Part shown: positions 35,796-46,317 of the stretch, piece by piece
How positions within the stretch are numbered: position 1 is the stretch's first letter
Layout of the letters: each line of letters opens with the position of its first letter
Assembly (NCBI RefSeq): GCF_009708075.1
Contig: NZ_WMBT01000004.1
Span: 62,001 to 126,000 of the forward strand
DNA length: 64,000 bases
Source: Paracoccus lichenicola
GTDB taxonomy: Bacteria > Pseudomonadota > Alphaproteobacteria > Rhodobacterales > Rhodobacteraceae
Direction of reading: 5' to 3'
Notes under the pieces: generated by a model
Databases searched by the model: none
What the model saw: only the letters and a program-made list of their open reading frames with translations
What the model was told of the DNA's origin: nothing
Program-made: the position numbers and the translations under genes

Positions 35796-37151
35796 TCAAT
35801 GTTCCCGGTCCGATTCCGTTCTGTCCGGCCGGGGATCGCCCATATGGATCGGCAGCGCGGCATTCACAACCCGGACCTCGCGCTGCGGGAAGGGGATGGT
35901 GATGCCCTGTTCCTTGAAGGCGTCCCACAGCGCCAGATAGACCTGGCCCCGCACATTGGTCAGCCCGCCCGCCGCATCGTCGATCCAGAAGCGCAGCACG
36001 TAGTCGATGGAACTGTCGCCGAAACCCGTCACCCAGCAGACCGCCTGACGGTGCGACAGGACCCGCTTGACCGTCTTGACGGCGGCGATGGCCGTGGCGC
36101 TGACCTTGTGGGGGTCGTCGTCATAAGAGGCGCCGAATTTCAGATCCAGCCGCACGAAGCTGTTGGTGTGGGACCAGTTCACCACCTGGCCCGTCACCAG
36201 ATCCTCGTTCGGGATCAGGTATTCCTTGCCGTCGCGCGTGACCACGCTGACATAGCGCGCGCCCAGTTCCTCGATCCAGCCGAAGGTGTCGCCCAGGCTG
36301 ATCACGTCGCCGGGCTTCACGGACTTGTCCAGCAGGATGATGACCCCGGACACCAGGTTCGAGACGACCTTCTGCAGCCCGAAGCCCAGGCCCAGGCCGA
36401 TCGCGCCGGAAAAGACCGCCAATCCCGTCAAATCGAACCCCACTGCCTTCAGCCCCACCACGACCGCCAGGCTGAACAGCACGATTTGCAACAGCTTGGC
36501 CGTCAGCACCCGCATCGTGGGCGAGATGTCCTCGTTCCGGGCCAGCCTGCCGGTGATCAGCCGCGACAGCGCCCGCGCGCCGCCGATCAGCAGCCCGGTC
36601 ACGACCAGCGCCTTGACGACCGTCAGCACCGACAGCCGCAACTCGCCCAGGGTGATGGCGAAGCTGTCCAGGAATTGGCCCGCCGGTTCGGTCAGATCCA
36701 GCAGGAACAGCGTGACCCAGATCCAGGCGGCCCAGCTGACGATGCGGCGCAGCAGGCGGTTGGCGATCAGCCGCGCCACGAAGAAGATCGCCAGCCAGGC
36801 CGTCGCGATCGAGGCGGCCAGCGCGATCAGCGCGCTGCGGGACGGCCATGTCATTTCCCGCATCACCAGGACCACCGCCCAGGCCAGAGCCGCGAAGATG
36901 ATCAGGCCCATCCGGCGGCCGATCAGCACCCCGATCCGCAGCCGTCCTTTCGGCCAGTCGTCGCGGTGGTGCAGCCAGGCCGTCCAGGCCCGCGCGGCAA
37001 GCCGTCCCAGCAGCCAGGACAGCACGGCCAGCCCGGCAATGGCGGCCAGCTGATACAGCCGCTGGGGCAGGATCATGATCTCGAAGAACAGGGAAATGCG
37101 CGACCACAAGCCTTGGGCAGCATCCACGATGTCCGGTCCGATTGGCTCCAT
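35796..37151 (-). CDS. MscS family mechanosensitive channel
   Basis: A 451-residue membrane protein. Four to five N-terminal hydrophobic helices precede the MscS core: the pore-lining TM3 GLAVFSGAIGLGLGFGLQKV (Gly/Ala-rich helix), then SNLVSGVIILLDKSVKPGDV and the beta domain GWIEELGARYVSVVTRDGKEYLIPN. The extra N-terminal helices make it larger than E. coli MscS (286 residues). It should open under membrane tension to release solutes. The start at 37151 follows GGCGGAG. It is convergent with no gene and divergent from the leu region. Confidence 0.9.
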   Translation of the reverse strand: MEPIGPDIVDAAQGLWSRISLFFEIMILPQRLYQLAAIAGLAVLSWLLGRLAARAWTAWLHHRDDWPKGRLRIGVLIGRRMGLIIFAALAWAVVLVMREMTWPSRSALIALAASIATAWLAIFFVARLIANRLLRRIVSWAAWIWVTLFLLDLTEPAGQFLDSFAITLGELRLSVLTVVKALVVTGLLIGGARALSRLITGRLARNEDISPTMRVLTAKLLQIVLFSLAVVVGLKAVGFDLTGLAVFSGAIGLGLGFGLQKVVSNLVSGVIILLDKSVKPGDVISLGDTFGWIEELGARYVSVVTRDGKEYLIPNEDLVTGQVVNWSHTNSFVRLDLKFGASYDDDPHKVSATAIAAVKTVKRVLSHRQAVCWVTGFGDSSIDYVLRFWIDDAAGGLTNVRGQVYLALWDAFKEQGITIPFPQREVRVVNAALPIHMGDPRPDRTESDREH

Positions 37152-37208
37152 CGCTCCGCCTTTCCGACAATATTGCGTCAACGCCGAAAGGGGCCTAAAA
37201 GATCGGCC

Positions 37209-37301
37209 ATGTCCGGGTTCATCTATTTCGACATCCATGACCGCGCCCGCCTGCCGTCGCGGTTCTTCGGCGAAACGCGCGGCGTGACGGCGCGACTGTG
37301 A
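37209..37301 (+). CDS. Possible 30-residue leader ORF upstream of leuC
   Basis: A short frame, [30 protein letters not shown] in two parts ([15 protein letters not shown] and [15 protein letters not shown]), ends 67 bases before leuC and is followed directly by a perfect hairpin. It lacks a leucine run, so it does not look like a classical leu attenuation peptide. The evidence for translation is position only. Confidence 0.3.
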   Translation: MSGFIYFDIHDRARLPSRFFGETRGVTARL

Positions 37302-37303
37302 CG

Positions 37304-37325
37304 GGCTGCGGTTTCTGCCGCAGCC
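37304..37325 (+). promoter_or_regulatory. Perfect 8-bp hairpin in the leuC leader
   Basis: GGCTGCGG (37304-37311), loop TTTCTG, CCGCAGCC (37318-37325). It lies two bases after the stop of the small frame and 43 bases before the leuC start. No T-run follows, so it may act as an mRNA structure or Rho-dependent pause rather than an intrinsic terminator. Confidence 0.4.
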
Positions 37326-37368
37326 GATCCCTTCGCCACGACCCCATCACAGCCGAAAGCCAACAGCC

Positions 37369-38787
37369 ATGACCACCGAATCCGCACGCACGCTTTACGA
37401 CAAGATCTGGGACGCCCATGTGGTGGACCGCCAGGACGACGGCACCTGCCTTCTGTATATCGACCGCCATCTGGTCCACGAAGTGACCAGCCCCCAGGCC
37501 TTCGAGGGGCTGCGCATGACCGGCCGTTCCGTCCGCGCCCCCGAACGCACCATCGCCGTGCCCGACCACAACGTGCCCACCACCTGGGACCGCGAGAACG
37601 GCATCGTGAACGAGGAATCGCGCATCCAGGTCGATGCGCTGGACAAGAACGCCCGCGAATTCGGCGTGGTCTATTACCCGGTCAACGACATCCGCCAGGG
37701 CATCGTGCACATCGTCGGTCCCGAACAGGGCTGGACCCTGCCCGGCATGACGGTGGTCTGCGGCGACAGCCACACCGCCACGCACGGGGCCTTCGGCGCG
37801 CTGGCCCACGGCATCGGCACCTCCGAGGTGGAACACGTGCTGGCCACGCAGACCCTGATCCAGAAGAAGTCCAGGAACATGAAGGTCGAGGTGACGGGCC
37901 GCCTGGCCCCCGGCGTCACCGCCAAGGACGTGGTGCTGGCGATTATCGGTCACACCGGCACGGCGGGCGGCACCGGCCATGTCATCGAATACTGCGGCGA
38001 GGCGATTCGCGGCCTGTCCATGGAAGGCCGGATGACCATCTGCAACATGGCCATCGAGGGCGGCGCCCGCGCGGGCCTGATCGCGCCGGACCAGACGACC
38101 TTCAATTACGTCAAGGGCCGTCCCCATGCGCCGAAGGGGGCGCAATGGGAAGCCGCCGTCGCCTGGTGGAAGACGCTTTTCAGCGACGACGGCGCCCACT
38201 GGGACAAGGTCGTCACCCTGCGCGGCGAGGACATTGCCCCCACCGTCACCTGGGGCACGTCCCCCGAGGATGCTCTGCCCATTACCGCGACCGTCCCCGC
38301 GCCTTCGGACTTTTCCGGCGGCAAGGTCGAGGCCGCGCGCCGCTCGCTCGACTACATGGGCCTGACGCCCGGCACCCCCCTGACCGACATCGCCATCGAC
38401 GCGGTCTTCATCGGCAGCTGCACCAACGGCCGGATCGAGGATCTGCGTGCCGCAGCCCAAATCCTGCGCGGCCGCACCCTGGCCCCCGGCGTGCGGGGCA
38501 TGGTCGTGCCGGGATCCGGCCTCGTGCGCGCCCAGGCCGAGGAGGAGGGCCTGGACCAGGTCTTCAAGGACGCGGGCTTTGAATGGCGGCTTGCGGGCTG
38601 TTCCATGTGCCTGGGGATGAACCCCGACCAGCTGGCGCCGGGCGAACGCTGCGCCGCCACCAGCAACCGCAACTTCGAGGGCCGCCAGGGCTACAAGGGC
38701 CGCACCCACCTGATGTCGCCCGCGATGGCTGCGGCGGCGGGGGTCGCGGGGCATCTGGTCGATGTGCGGGAAGTGTTTGGAGATTAA
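37369..38787 (+). CDS. leuC: 3-isopropylmalate dehydratase large subunit
   Basis: A 472-residue aconitase-family subunit for the second step of leucine synthesis. The three [4Fe-4S] cysteines are visible: [20 protein letters not shown], then the pair in [13 protein letters not shown]. The N-terminus [19 protein letters not shown] and [20 protein letters not shown] are typical, as is [20 protein letters not shown]. Its stop (38785-38787) is immediately followed by the start of the AT-rich gene, which separates it from leuD. Confidence 0.96.
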   Translation: MTTESARTLYDKIWDAHVVDRQDDGTCLLYIDRHLVHEVTSPQAFEGLRMTGRSVRAPERTIAVPDHNVPTTWDRENGIVNEESRIQVDALDKNAREFGVVYYPVNDIRQGIVHIVGPEQGWTLPGMTVVCGDSHTATHGAFGALAHGIGTSEVEHVLATQTLIQKKSRNMKVEVTGRLAPGVTAKDVVLAIIGHTGTAGGTGHVIEYCGEAIRGLSMEGRMTICNMAIEGGARAGLIAPDQTTFNYVKGRPHAPKGAQWEAAVAWWKTLFSDDGAHWDKVVTLRGEDIAPTVTWGTSPEDALPITATVPAPSDFSGGKVEAARRSLDYMGLTPGTPLTDIAIDAVFIGSCTNGRIEDLRAAAQILRGRTLAPGVRGMVVPGSGLVRAQAEEEGLDQVFKDAGFEWRLAGCSMCLGMNPDQLAPGERCAATSNRNFEGRQGYKGRTHLMSPAMAAAAGVAGHLVDVREVFGD

Positions 38788-38788
38788 T

Positions 38789-39424
38789 GTGGTAAACTGG
38801 GTGTGCGTTAAAGGCTATTCAATAAATGAGCATCTTAAGGAAGAAGGTTTGGCATTTGAAGCAATCGATGCAATTTCAGAAATACTTAAAGAAGATGCAG
38901 TTCGGAAGATTCGCAAGAAGATGGCTAGTCGTCTAGTAAAGAAACTTGCAATAGAATGCAAAGGCGAATTTGACTTCGACTTACGATCTGCAACTAAAGG
39001 AGTATACTGCATAGCTCTAGATGAAGAGTTTGAGTTTGATTATGAAAAGCGACCTTCTAGAATATTGCACATCGGAAGTGGAAATATTTGCACAAGAATA
39101 TCATCCCACCTAGAAGGAAAGTTATTCGATTTTGCATATGATTTGCGTGTGGTTCCGTTTAGATTTTACTTTGCAGATCTTACAACATCCCTAGTAGAAA
39201 AAAAGAACCATGTGGCGCTTGAACAATCTCTCCTAGCAAAATTTTCATCTGACACAGACCAATCCTTGCCCTTGTTAAATAAAAACAATGCAAGCAAGAG
39301 CCTTACTTTTGGTGAGGCAAACTCTGGTTGGGATAAACCTTTGCAGCGTGATAGGGGCCCTCAAGCGACTGCTTGGCTGCTTAAGGCTAAGGAAGCAAAT
39401 CATTGGAAAGGCGCACTGCAATAA
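38789..39424 (+). CDS. AT-rich gene with GIY-YIG-like core, inserted between leuC and leuD
   Basis: A 211-residue protein from a GTG start, set by GGAGA at the leuC end; an ATG at 38762 would overlap leuC by 26 bases. GC content is roughly 36-40 percent against about 66 percent around it, with AT-rich codons throughout. Residues 70-108 resemble a GIY-YIG domain: [11 protein letters not shown], then [18 protein letters not shown] with the conserved glycine pair and Arg103; the second tyrosine is His94. Glu145 in [12 protein letters not shown] and Asn164 in LPLLNKN match the catalytic Glu and terminal Asn. A charged helical segment leads. Its stop overlaps the leuD start (TAATG). Function unproven: an endonuclease, homing-type or otherwise. 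Confidence 0.6.
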   Translation: MVNWVCVKGYSINEHLKEEGLAFEAIDAISEILKEDAVRKIRKKMASRLVKKLAIECKGEFDFDLRSATKGVYCIALDEEFEFDYEKRPSRILHIGSGNICTRISSHLEGKLFDFAYDLRVVPFRFYFADLTTSLVEKKNHVALEQSLLAKFSSDTDQSLPLLNKNNASKSLTFGEANSGWDKPLQRDRGPQATAWLLKAKEANHWKGALQ

Positions 39425-40029
39425 TGGACAAGTTCACCACCCTGACCGGCATCGCGGCGCCCATGCCGCTGGTCAATATCGACACCGACATGATCATCCC
39501 CAAGCAGTTCCTCAAGACGATCAAGCGGTCGGGCCTTGGGGTCAACCTGTTCGACGAGATGCGCTATGACCGCAACGGCAACGAGTTGCCGGATTTCGTG
39601 CTGAACCAGCCCGCGTATCGGCAGGCCGAGATCATCGTGGCGGGCGACAACTTCGGCTGCGGATCCTCGCGCGAACACGCGCCCTGGGCGCTCTTGGACT
39701 TCGGGATCCGCTGCGTGATTTCCACCAGCTTCGCGGACATCTTCTTCAACAACTGCTTCAAGAACGGCATCCTGCCCGTGGTGCTGCCGCCCGAGGCCGT
39801 CGATGTGCTGATGGAGGATGCCCGCAAGGGCGCCAATGCCCGCATGACGGTGGATCTGGAAAACCAGACCGTCACCACCTCGGACGGGGTGTCCTTCGCC
39901 TTCGAGGTGGATCCCTTCCGCAAGCATTGCCTGCTGAACGGATTGGACGACATCGGGCTGACCATGGAAAAGGCCCCCGCCATCCAGACCTATGAAACGC
40001 GGATGGCGCAGTCCCGCCCCTGGGTCTGA
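39424..40029 (+). CDS. leuD: 3-isopropylmalate dehydratase small subunit
   Basis: A 201-residue subunit that pairs with LeuC. Typical LeuD features: [39 protein letters not shown] (substrate-loop motif), [17 protein letters not shown], and the C-terminal [12 protein letters not shown]. The ATG at 39424 shares its first base with the stop of the AT-rich gene, so the interrupting gene has kept or created translational coupling to leuD. Confidence 0.96.
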   Translation: MDKFTTLTGIAAPMPLVNIDTDMIIPKQFLKTIKRSGLGVNLFDEMRYDRNGNELPDFVLNQPAYRQAEIIVAGDNFGCGSSREHAPWALLDFGIRCVISTSFADIFFNNCFKNGILPVVLPPEAVDVLMEDARKGANARMTVDLENQTVTTSDGVSFAFEVDPFRKHCLLNGLDDIGLTMEKAPAIQTYETRMAQSRPWV

Positions 40030-40041
40030 TCGAACGAAAAA

Positions 40042-40066
40042 GCCCCGCCATGCAAGATGGCGGGGC
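40042..40066 (-). terminator. Intrinsic terminator at the end of ccrM (and leuD)
   Basis: A perfect 10-bp stem GCCCCGCCAT (40042-40051) / ATGGCGGGGC (40057-40066) with loop GCAAG. On the minus strand it is followed by TTTTTCG, a good intrinsic terminator for ccrM, 54 bases past its stop. On the plus strand it lies 13 bases after leuD but lacks a T-run there; it may still act in both directions. Confidence 0.85.
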
Positions 40067-40119
40067 AAGGCGGTTCCCCTGATGGCGGCAGCCGGGGGAA
40101 CGTGGCGAACCCTGTGGAT

Positions 40120-41340
<1,221 letters not shown>

Positions 41341-41342
<2 letters not shown>

Positions 41343-41973
41343 AAGGGGTTGCTACCAGGGGTTTACACAAGATGTTGTGGACCGGCCCGAACGAACGCCT
41401 ATGGCAGGGGGTCACGCCCAAATCTAGAAGCGCCTGCCTGTGCGCAGGCGTGCCGTAGCCCGCGTTGGATTCCCAGCCATAGCCGGGATGTTGTTGCGCC
41501 AAATCCACCATAAGCCGGTCGCGCGCCACCTTGGCCAGGATGGATGCCGCGGCGATCGTCATGCAGCGCGCGTCGCCCCCCACGATGGCCTCGCCGGGGC
41601 AGGACAGGTCGCAGGGGACGCGGTTGCCGTCCACCAGCACATGGCAGGGCTTTTCCCGCAGGCCCGCCACGGCCAGGCACATCGCCAGATGCGCGGCGTG
41701 GTGGATGTTCAGGCGGTCGATCTCCTCGACGCCGACATGGATGATGCAATGGTCGCAATGGACGGCCAGCCATTCGGCCAGGGCCTCGCGCCGTTTCGCG
41801 GTCAGCTTCTTGGAATCGTTCAGCCCGCCGGGGATGTTGTCCGGGTCCAGCACCACGGCGCAGGCGGTGACGGGACCGGCCAAGGGACCGCGCCCGACCT
41901 CGTCCACGCCCGCCACGCGGCGGGCGCCCCGGATCAGGGCGAGGCGTTCAAAGCTGTAATCGGGCAGACTCAT
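41341..41973 (-). CDS. rnhB: Ribonuclease HII
   Basis: A 210-residue RNase HII that nicks RNA-DNA hybrids at ribonucleotides. The acidic active site is visible: RVAGVDEVGRGPLAGPV (Asp-Glu), LNDSKKLTAKRREAL, and the later Asp in CHVLVDGNRVPCD. The segment ASILAKVARDRLMVDLAQQH, then HPGYGWESNAGYGTPAHRQA, is also diagnostic. It overlaps allA by four bases upstream. The ccrM gene lies 90 bases downstream with its own regulatory region. Confidence 0.94.
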
Positions 41974-42449
41974 GCGGTGACGGTTACAGCGGCGATGGTG
42001 GCTTCTTCAAGGTTCACGCCCTCGCCTTCGCGGTCCACGACCAGGAAATCGGCGGGCCGGTCCAGGGGCGTCAGCACGCCGTGCCAGACGCCTGCGCGCA
42101 GGTTCACGCCGGTGCCCGCGGGCACCAGGAAGGCGCGCGGTGCCCCCGGCCTGCCGCCCGCGTCCGGGGCCACGACCGACAGCCAGGCATCCGGTCCCAG
42201 CGGCATGAAGGCCTGGCTGCCCAGGGGGTGGCGTTCCAGCAGCGTGCAGGCATAGGGCAGGCTGACGGCCTCGCTGCGGAAGATCGAGATGATCGCCTCT
42301 CCCCCCGCGCGTTCCACCGTGGCCAACGCGTGGTGGCGTTCGCAGCGGCCCGCGTTGATCATGCGGTCGGGCGTGGCGCGCGGGGCCAGCACCTCGCCGA
42401 AGGGGGCGAAGGCGTCCGGCGTCAGGGGTTCGATGCGGATCGTGGTCAT
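41970..42449 (-). CDS. allA: Ureidoglycolate lyase
   Basis: A 159-residue cupin-fold enzyme that splits ureidoglycolate into glyoxylate and urea in purine degradation. Matching segments are AFAPFGEVL near the N-terminus, ISIFRSEAVSLPYACTLLER, HPLGSQAFMPLG, and AGVWHGVLTPLDRPADFLVV with the cupin His. No other purine-catabolism gene is in the window, so substrate assignment relies on family resemblance. It is translationally coupled to rnhB. Confidence 0.88.
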   Translation of the reverse strand: MTTIRIEPLTPDAFAPFGEVLAPRATPDRMINAGRCERHHALATVERAGGEAIISIFRSEAVSLPYACTLLERHPLGSQAFMPLGPDAWLSVVAPDAGGRPGAPRAFLVPAGTGVNLRAGVWHGVLTPLDRPADFLVVDREGEGVNLEEATIAAVTVTA

Positions 42450-42470
42450 GGGGTCCTCCTGCCGCTTGGC

Positions 42471-44174
42471 TTACCCTGCCGCCGCCAGCCCGTCGAGGAT
42501 CCGCGCCATGATCGCGCGGCGCGTGGCAGGCTTGCGCAGCATCGCGGCCTCGGCCCGGGCCGCAGCCGCCATGGCCTTGCAGTCGTCGGGATTTTCCCGC
42601 GCCCAAGCCAGTTTTTCGGCGATGTCGGTGCCATACCGCTCCAGCGGGATATAGTGTTTCCACGGATGGAAGCGGCCGGAATAGAAGACCTCCCACCCGT
42701 CCTGCTCGGCCAGCAGCACGGATCGGCTGTCGATGGCCCCGATGAAGTTCGAGCCGTGGTCATAGCCCGTCAGGCACAATTGATACCGGAAGCGGCGGAA
42801 GAAGGCCCGGTCCTGACGCGGCGTGCAATAGGGCGCAAGCCACGGATCGCGGGCAAAGTCGCGAAAACCCCAGGCCATGACCACGCCCAGGTCGAAGTCG
42901 GGATGCCCCCACCAACGCCGCACGAAGGCCAGCCGGTTGGTGTTGCACAGCCGGTCCCAGGCCGCCTGCCGCGCGGCCGGATCGTCCCCCGCCTCGGCCA
43001 GTTGGCGCAGCAGCACATGCGAGGCCGGGCCGGTCCTGACCCCCTCTCCCATCCCGCTGCCCGAGATCATGCCGCGCCAGACGACCCGGTCCAGCTTGTC
43101 CTCCCACGGGACCGGATCGGGTGCGGCATCGGGGTCGAAGCCCGGCAGGCCGATAGCGTGCTGGTCGGGCAGCGGCCACAGCACGGCATTGCGCGCGCCT
43201 GCCCGGCGGTTGTGGCAAAGGACCGGGGCCGCCAGCGGTTCCCCCTGGGGGGATCCGAACCAGCGCGAATCCTCCATGTCGATGCGCAGGGGCATGGGGC
43301 GGTCCAGGCGCAGGGCGTCGTTGATCACCCCCTCGGCCCGGATCAGCTTGAAATGCCGGCCCGGCGCCGACAGGGCGATGCCGTCCGCGACCGCGATGCG
43401 GCGCGGGGCGCCGTGGCGGCTGGTCACGGAGGCGGCGCCGTCCCAGATGGAAAAATATTCCGACAACCCGCCGTCCTGACCCGCGCCGGATTCAAGCCCG
43501 CGCAGGCAGAAGGTGGCCACGTCCTCGACATAGGTTTCATCCACCTGTTCGGCAGGCGGCGGGGTCAGCAGCCGGGCCAGATCGGGGGGCGCGCCCTCGG
43601 CTTCGGGGAACCAGCCTTGCTGCCAGCCGGGGTGCCGCATCGGCAGCAGCGGGTCAAGCCGTGCGGCCAGATCGGCGGGCGTGTCGCGGTCCAGATCGAC
43701 GCGGATCAGGCGGGGATCGGTGCCGAAGAAGGCCTCCACCGCCGCCAGGTGGGCGTGCCAATCCGCCTCCCACAGGTCGGGCAGGTCGGCCGTGCCGCAG
43801 CCGCGATGATGGGCATGGCAGCGCGCGGCGCCCCCGTCGCGGGTCAGGCGGTCGAGGATCCAGTCCTCGGGCGGCCGCGTGGTCAGGATGAAGCGCGCCT
43901 GCGGGAAACGCCCGGCCAGCCAGGCGAACTGCCGCCAGGCCTCCAGCGGCGGGCGCCAATGCGGGGCGTGGCGGTAAAGGCCCGCGAACAGGACCGTGCC
44001 CGGCCACAGGGTCAGGGGCGCGCCGCCGGTGGCGCGGGCGAACAGGATGTCCTCGGCCAGCCGCCCCTTGTCGTGGCAGACGGCGGGGTGGCCGTTGCGG
44101 CGGAACAGCCGGGCCAGCCGCCCCTCGCCGCAATTGTCGGGGCTGATGTGGAAGAACAGCGGCGCAGCCGTCAT
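42471..44174 (-). CDS. Sulfotransferase-like/GT90 glycosyltransferase fusion
   Basis: A 567-residue two-domain protein. The N-terminal about 190 residues look like a divergent sulfotransferase: LFFHISPDNCGEGRLARLF (P-loop position), and ARFILTTRPPEDWILDRL (3'-phosphate motif position); key loop residues are not all conserved. The C-terminal about 350 residues match glycosyltransferase family 90 (CAP10/POGLUT type): DKLDRVVWRGMISGSGMGEG, RYQLCLTGYDHGSNFIGAID, SRSVLLAEQDGWEVFYSG. No signal peptide is visible. Together these suggest a cytoplasmic or membrane-peripheral enzyme in surface-glycan synthesis. Start ATG 44174 overlaps the Fsr stop by four bases. Confidence 0.75.
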   Translation of the reverse strand: MTAAPLFFHISPDNCGEGRLARLFRRNGHPAVCHDKGRLAEDILFARATGGAPLTLWPGTVLFAGLYRHAPHWRPPLEAWRQFAWLAGRFPQARFILTTRPPEDWILDRLTRDGGAARCHAHHRGCGTADLPDLWEADWHAHLAAVEAFFGTDPRLIRVDLDRDTPADLAARLDPLLPMRHPGWQQGWFPEAEGAPPDLARLLTPPPAEQVDETYVEDVATFCLRGLESGAGQDGGLSEYFSIWDGAASVTSRHGAPRRIAVADGIALSAPGRHFKLIRAEGVINDALRLDRPMPLRIDMEDSRWFGSPQGEPLAAPVLCHNRRAGARNAVLWPLPDQHAIGLPGFDPDAAPDPVPWEDKLDRVVWRGMISGSGMGEGVRTGPASHVLLRQLAEAGDDPAARQAAWDRLCNTNRLAFVRRWWGHPDFDLGVVMAWGFRDFARDPWLAPYCTPRQDRAFFRRFRYQLCLTGYDHGSNFIGAIDSRSVLLAEQDGWEVFYSGRFHPWKHYIPLERYGTDIAEKLAWARENPDDCKAMAAAARAEAAMLRKPATRRAIMARILDGLAAAG

Positions 44175-45373
44175 CCGCCGATCAGCCGCCCCGGCCGCGG
44201 CAGGAAGATCGTCAGGACCCCCAGGATCGGCAGGAACGAGCAAAGGACGAACACCCGCTCGATCCCCTGCGCATCGGCCAGCACGCCCAGGGCAGCGGCG
44301 GCGATGCCGCCCATGCCGAAGCTGAATCCGAAGAACAGCCCGGCGATGGTGCCGGTGCGGCCCGGCACCAGTTCCTGGGCAAAGACCACGATGGCCGGGA
44401 AGGCGGACGCCAGGATCAGCCCGATGATGACGGCAAGCACCCCCGTCGCCGCCAGCCCGACATGGGGCAGCAGCAGCGTGAAGGGCAGCACGCCCAGGAT
44501 GGAAAACCAGATCACCCGCAGCGGCCCGATGCGGTCGCCGATGACCCCGCCCAGGATCACGCCCCCGGCCATGCCGCCCAGGAACAGGAACAGCATGAGC
44601 TGCGCGCCCTGCGGACCCAGGCCGAACTTGTCGATGGTGAAAAAGGTGAAATAGCTGCTCATCGAGGCGGTGTAGATGTTCTTCGTGAAGGTCAGCACCG
44701 CCAGCACGACGATGGACCGGGTCACGATGCCCCGGGTCAGGCGCAGCGCGGTGTCGGCCTTGGCGGTGGCGGCGCGGCGCCGCCCCTCGGCCCAGGACCC
44801 CACATGCCACAGCAGCGCCCCGCCCAGGGCCGCGGCCACGGCGAACCAGGCGACCGCCGGACGGCCCAGCGGCACCACGATGAAGGCCGCCAGCAAGGGT
44901 CCCAGCGACTGCCCGAAATTGCCGCCCATCTGGAACAGCGACTGCGCCGTCCCGAACCGCCCGCCGGATGCCAGCCGCGCCACGCGCGAGCTTTCGGGAT
45001 GGAACACCGCCGACCCGACCCCGATCAGCATCGCCCCGGCCAGCAGCATTTCATAGCGATGCGCGAAGGCCAGCAGCAGCACCCCGCAAAAGGTCGAGAC
45101 CATGCCGAAGGGCAGCGATCGGGGCTGCGGGTGCCTGTCCGTGGCCATGCCGATCAAGGGCTGCAACAGCGATGCCGTGACCTGGAAGGCGAAGGTCATC
45201 ACCCCGATCTGCGCGTAAGACAACGAGAACTCGGCCCGCAGCAGCGGATAGATCGCCGCCAGCATGGACTGCATCACGTCGTTGATCATGTGGCACAGGC
45301 TGATGGCGGTCAGGATGCCCCAGGCGGTGCCTGCGACGGCGACAGGATTGGCGGTGGTGGCTTCGGCGCGCAT
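44171..45373 (-). CDS. MFS transporter, fosmidomycin-resistance (Fsr) type
   Basis: A 400-residue 12-helix major facilitator. The pattern LCHMINDVMQSMLAAIYPLL at the first helix, LLAFAHRYEMLLAGAMLIGV and GVGSAVFHPESSRVARLASG (Fsr-type AVFHPE motif) identify the Fsr-like group, drug/proton antiporters. GRTGTIAGLFFGFSFGMGGI completes the last helices. The start at 45373 follows AGGGGGA; the longer open frame upstream is unlikely. It is divergent from the GntR regulator, which may control it, though the 257-base gap shows no obvious shared operator. Confidence 0.85.
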   Translation of the reverse strand: MRAEATTANPVAVAGTAWGILTAISLCHMINDVMQSMLAAIYPLLRAEFSLSYAQIGVMTFAFQVTASLLQPLIGMATDRHPQPRSLPFGMVSTFCGVLLLAFAHRYEMLLAGAMLIGVGSAVFHPESSRVARLASGGRFGTAQSLFQMGGNFGQSLGPLLAAFIVVPLGRPAVAWFAVAAALGGALLWHVGSWAEGRRRAATAKADTALRLTRGIVTRSIVVLAVLTFTKNIYTASMSSYFTFFTIDKFGLGPQGAQLMLFLFLGGMAGGVILGGVIGDRIGPLRVIWFSILGVLPFTLLLPHVGLAATGVLAVIIGLILASAFPAIVVFAQELVPGRTGTIAGLFFGFSFGMGGIAAAALGVLADAQGIERVFVLCSFLPILGVLTIFLPRPGRLIGG

Positions 45374-45630
45374 CGTTCCCCCTGCGATCTGCTGCAGATC
45401 ATGCAATAGCAGCCGCAACGCCCGGCGCAAGCGGACTGTCGCGCCCCGCATGGGCAAGCCGTCGCCGGTTCGGCGCCACTGTCGATTTGGACAGCTTCCT
45501 TTTGCGTCAACTCTTCCCGACATTGGGCAGGTTATATTGTTCGAGTTTCATAGTAAAAGACATGGCAAAGATACCCGGCAACCTTGTCCGGTCGCTGCGT
45601 GCATCCGGCGCGGCGGGCGGAGGCAGGCGC

Positions 45631-46317
45631 ATGAACACCTGGCAATCGGTGCGCGCCGATGTCCTGGAACGGATCCGAAGCCGGGAATGGCCGCCCGGCG
45701 AACTGATCCCGACCGAACACGAACTGGCCGTCAGCCTGGGCTGCGCGCGTGCCACCGTGAACCGGGCGCTGCGCGAACTGGCCGACAGCGGCATCATCGA
45801 ACGCCGCCGCAAGGTGGGCACGCGCGTGGCCGCGACCTCGGCCCGGCGCACGGTGCTGGACATGCCCGCGATGCGCACCGAGATCGAGGGCATGGGCGCG
45901 CTTTACGCCTATCGCCTGGCGAACTTCCTGACCCGCCTGCCGACCGAGGCCGCCGCCCGCGCCCTGCAGGTTCCCCCGGGCGAGGAACTGGTGCTGGTCA
46001 AGGCGACCTATACCGCCGACGGCCAGCCCCATTGCTGCGAGTCGATCTGGCTGAACCCGCGCATTCTGCCGCCCCTGACCCGCCAGGACGTGGAGAACCG
46101 ATCCGCCCACGAATGGCTGGCCAGCCAGGTGGCCCTGACGCATGGCCGGTTCTCGATCCTGGCGGATGCCGCCACCGGCGATTGCGCGCGCCACCTGAAG
46201 ATCGCCGAAGGCACGCCCGTCCTGACCATCGAGCGCACCAACTGGAGCGACACGACCCCCGTGTCCTTCGCCCGCCAGTTCTATCCCCCCCAGCACCGGC
46301 TGGTGTCTGAGGACTAG
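45631..46317 (+). CDS. GntR family regulator (HutC/UTRA type)
   Basis: A 228-residue transcription factor. Residues about 3-70 form the GntR winged helix: SREWPPGELIPTEHELAVSL followed by GCARATVNRALRELADSGII and ERRRKVGTRV. Residues about 90-225 form a UTRA ligand domain (ALQVPPGEELVLVKATYTADG; HLKIAEGTPVLTIERTNWSD; VSFARQFYPP). HutC-group regulators often sense histidine-pathway or sugar ligands. Start 45631 follows GGCGGAGGC; upstream ATG 45562 is possible. It is convergent with an orphan TRAP permease. Confidence 0.88.
   Translation: MNTWQSVRADVLERIRSREWPPGELIPTEHELAVSLGCARATVNRALRELADSGIIERRRKVGTRVAATSARRTVLDMPAMRTEIEGMGALYAYRLANFLTRLPTEAAARALQVPPGEELVLVKATYTADGQPHCCESIWLNPRILPPLTRQDVENRSAHEWLASQVALTHGRFSILADAATGDCARHLKIAEGTPVLTIERTNWSDTTPVSFARQFYPPQHRLVSED

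Noticed and set aside
40042..40066. Use of the hairpin as an intrinsic terminator mainly for leuD.
   Set aside because: The T-run lies on the minus-strand side, so it fits ccrM; plus-strand use is possible but not supported by a T-run.
42081..44654. A plus-strand open frame of about 857 codons over allA, the GT90 fusion and the Fsr transporter.
   Set aside because: Antisense shadow across several real genes, again low in domain content.
45374..45630. A possible sigma-70 promoter and GntR operator in the Fsr/GntR gap.
   Set aside because: AT-rich stretch with TTATATT is present, but no -35 at proper spacing and no convincing inverted repeat was found.
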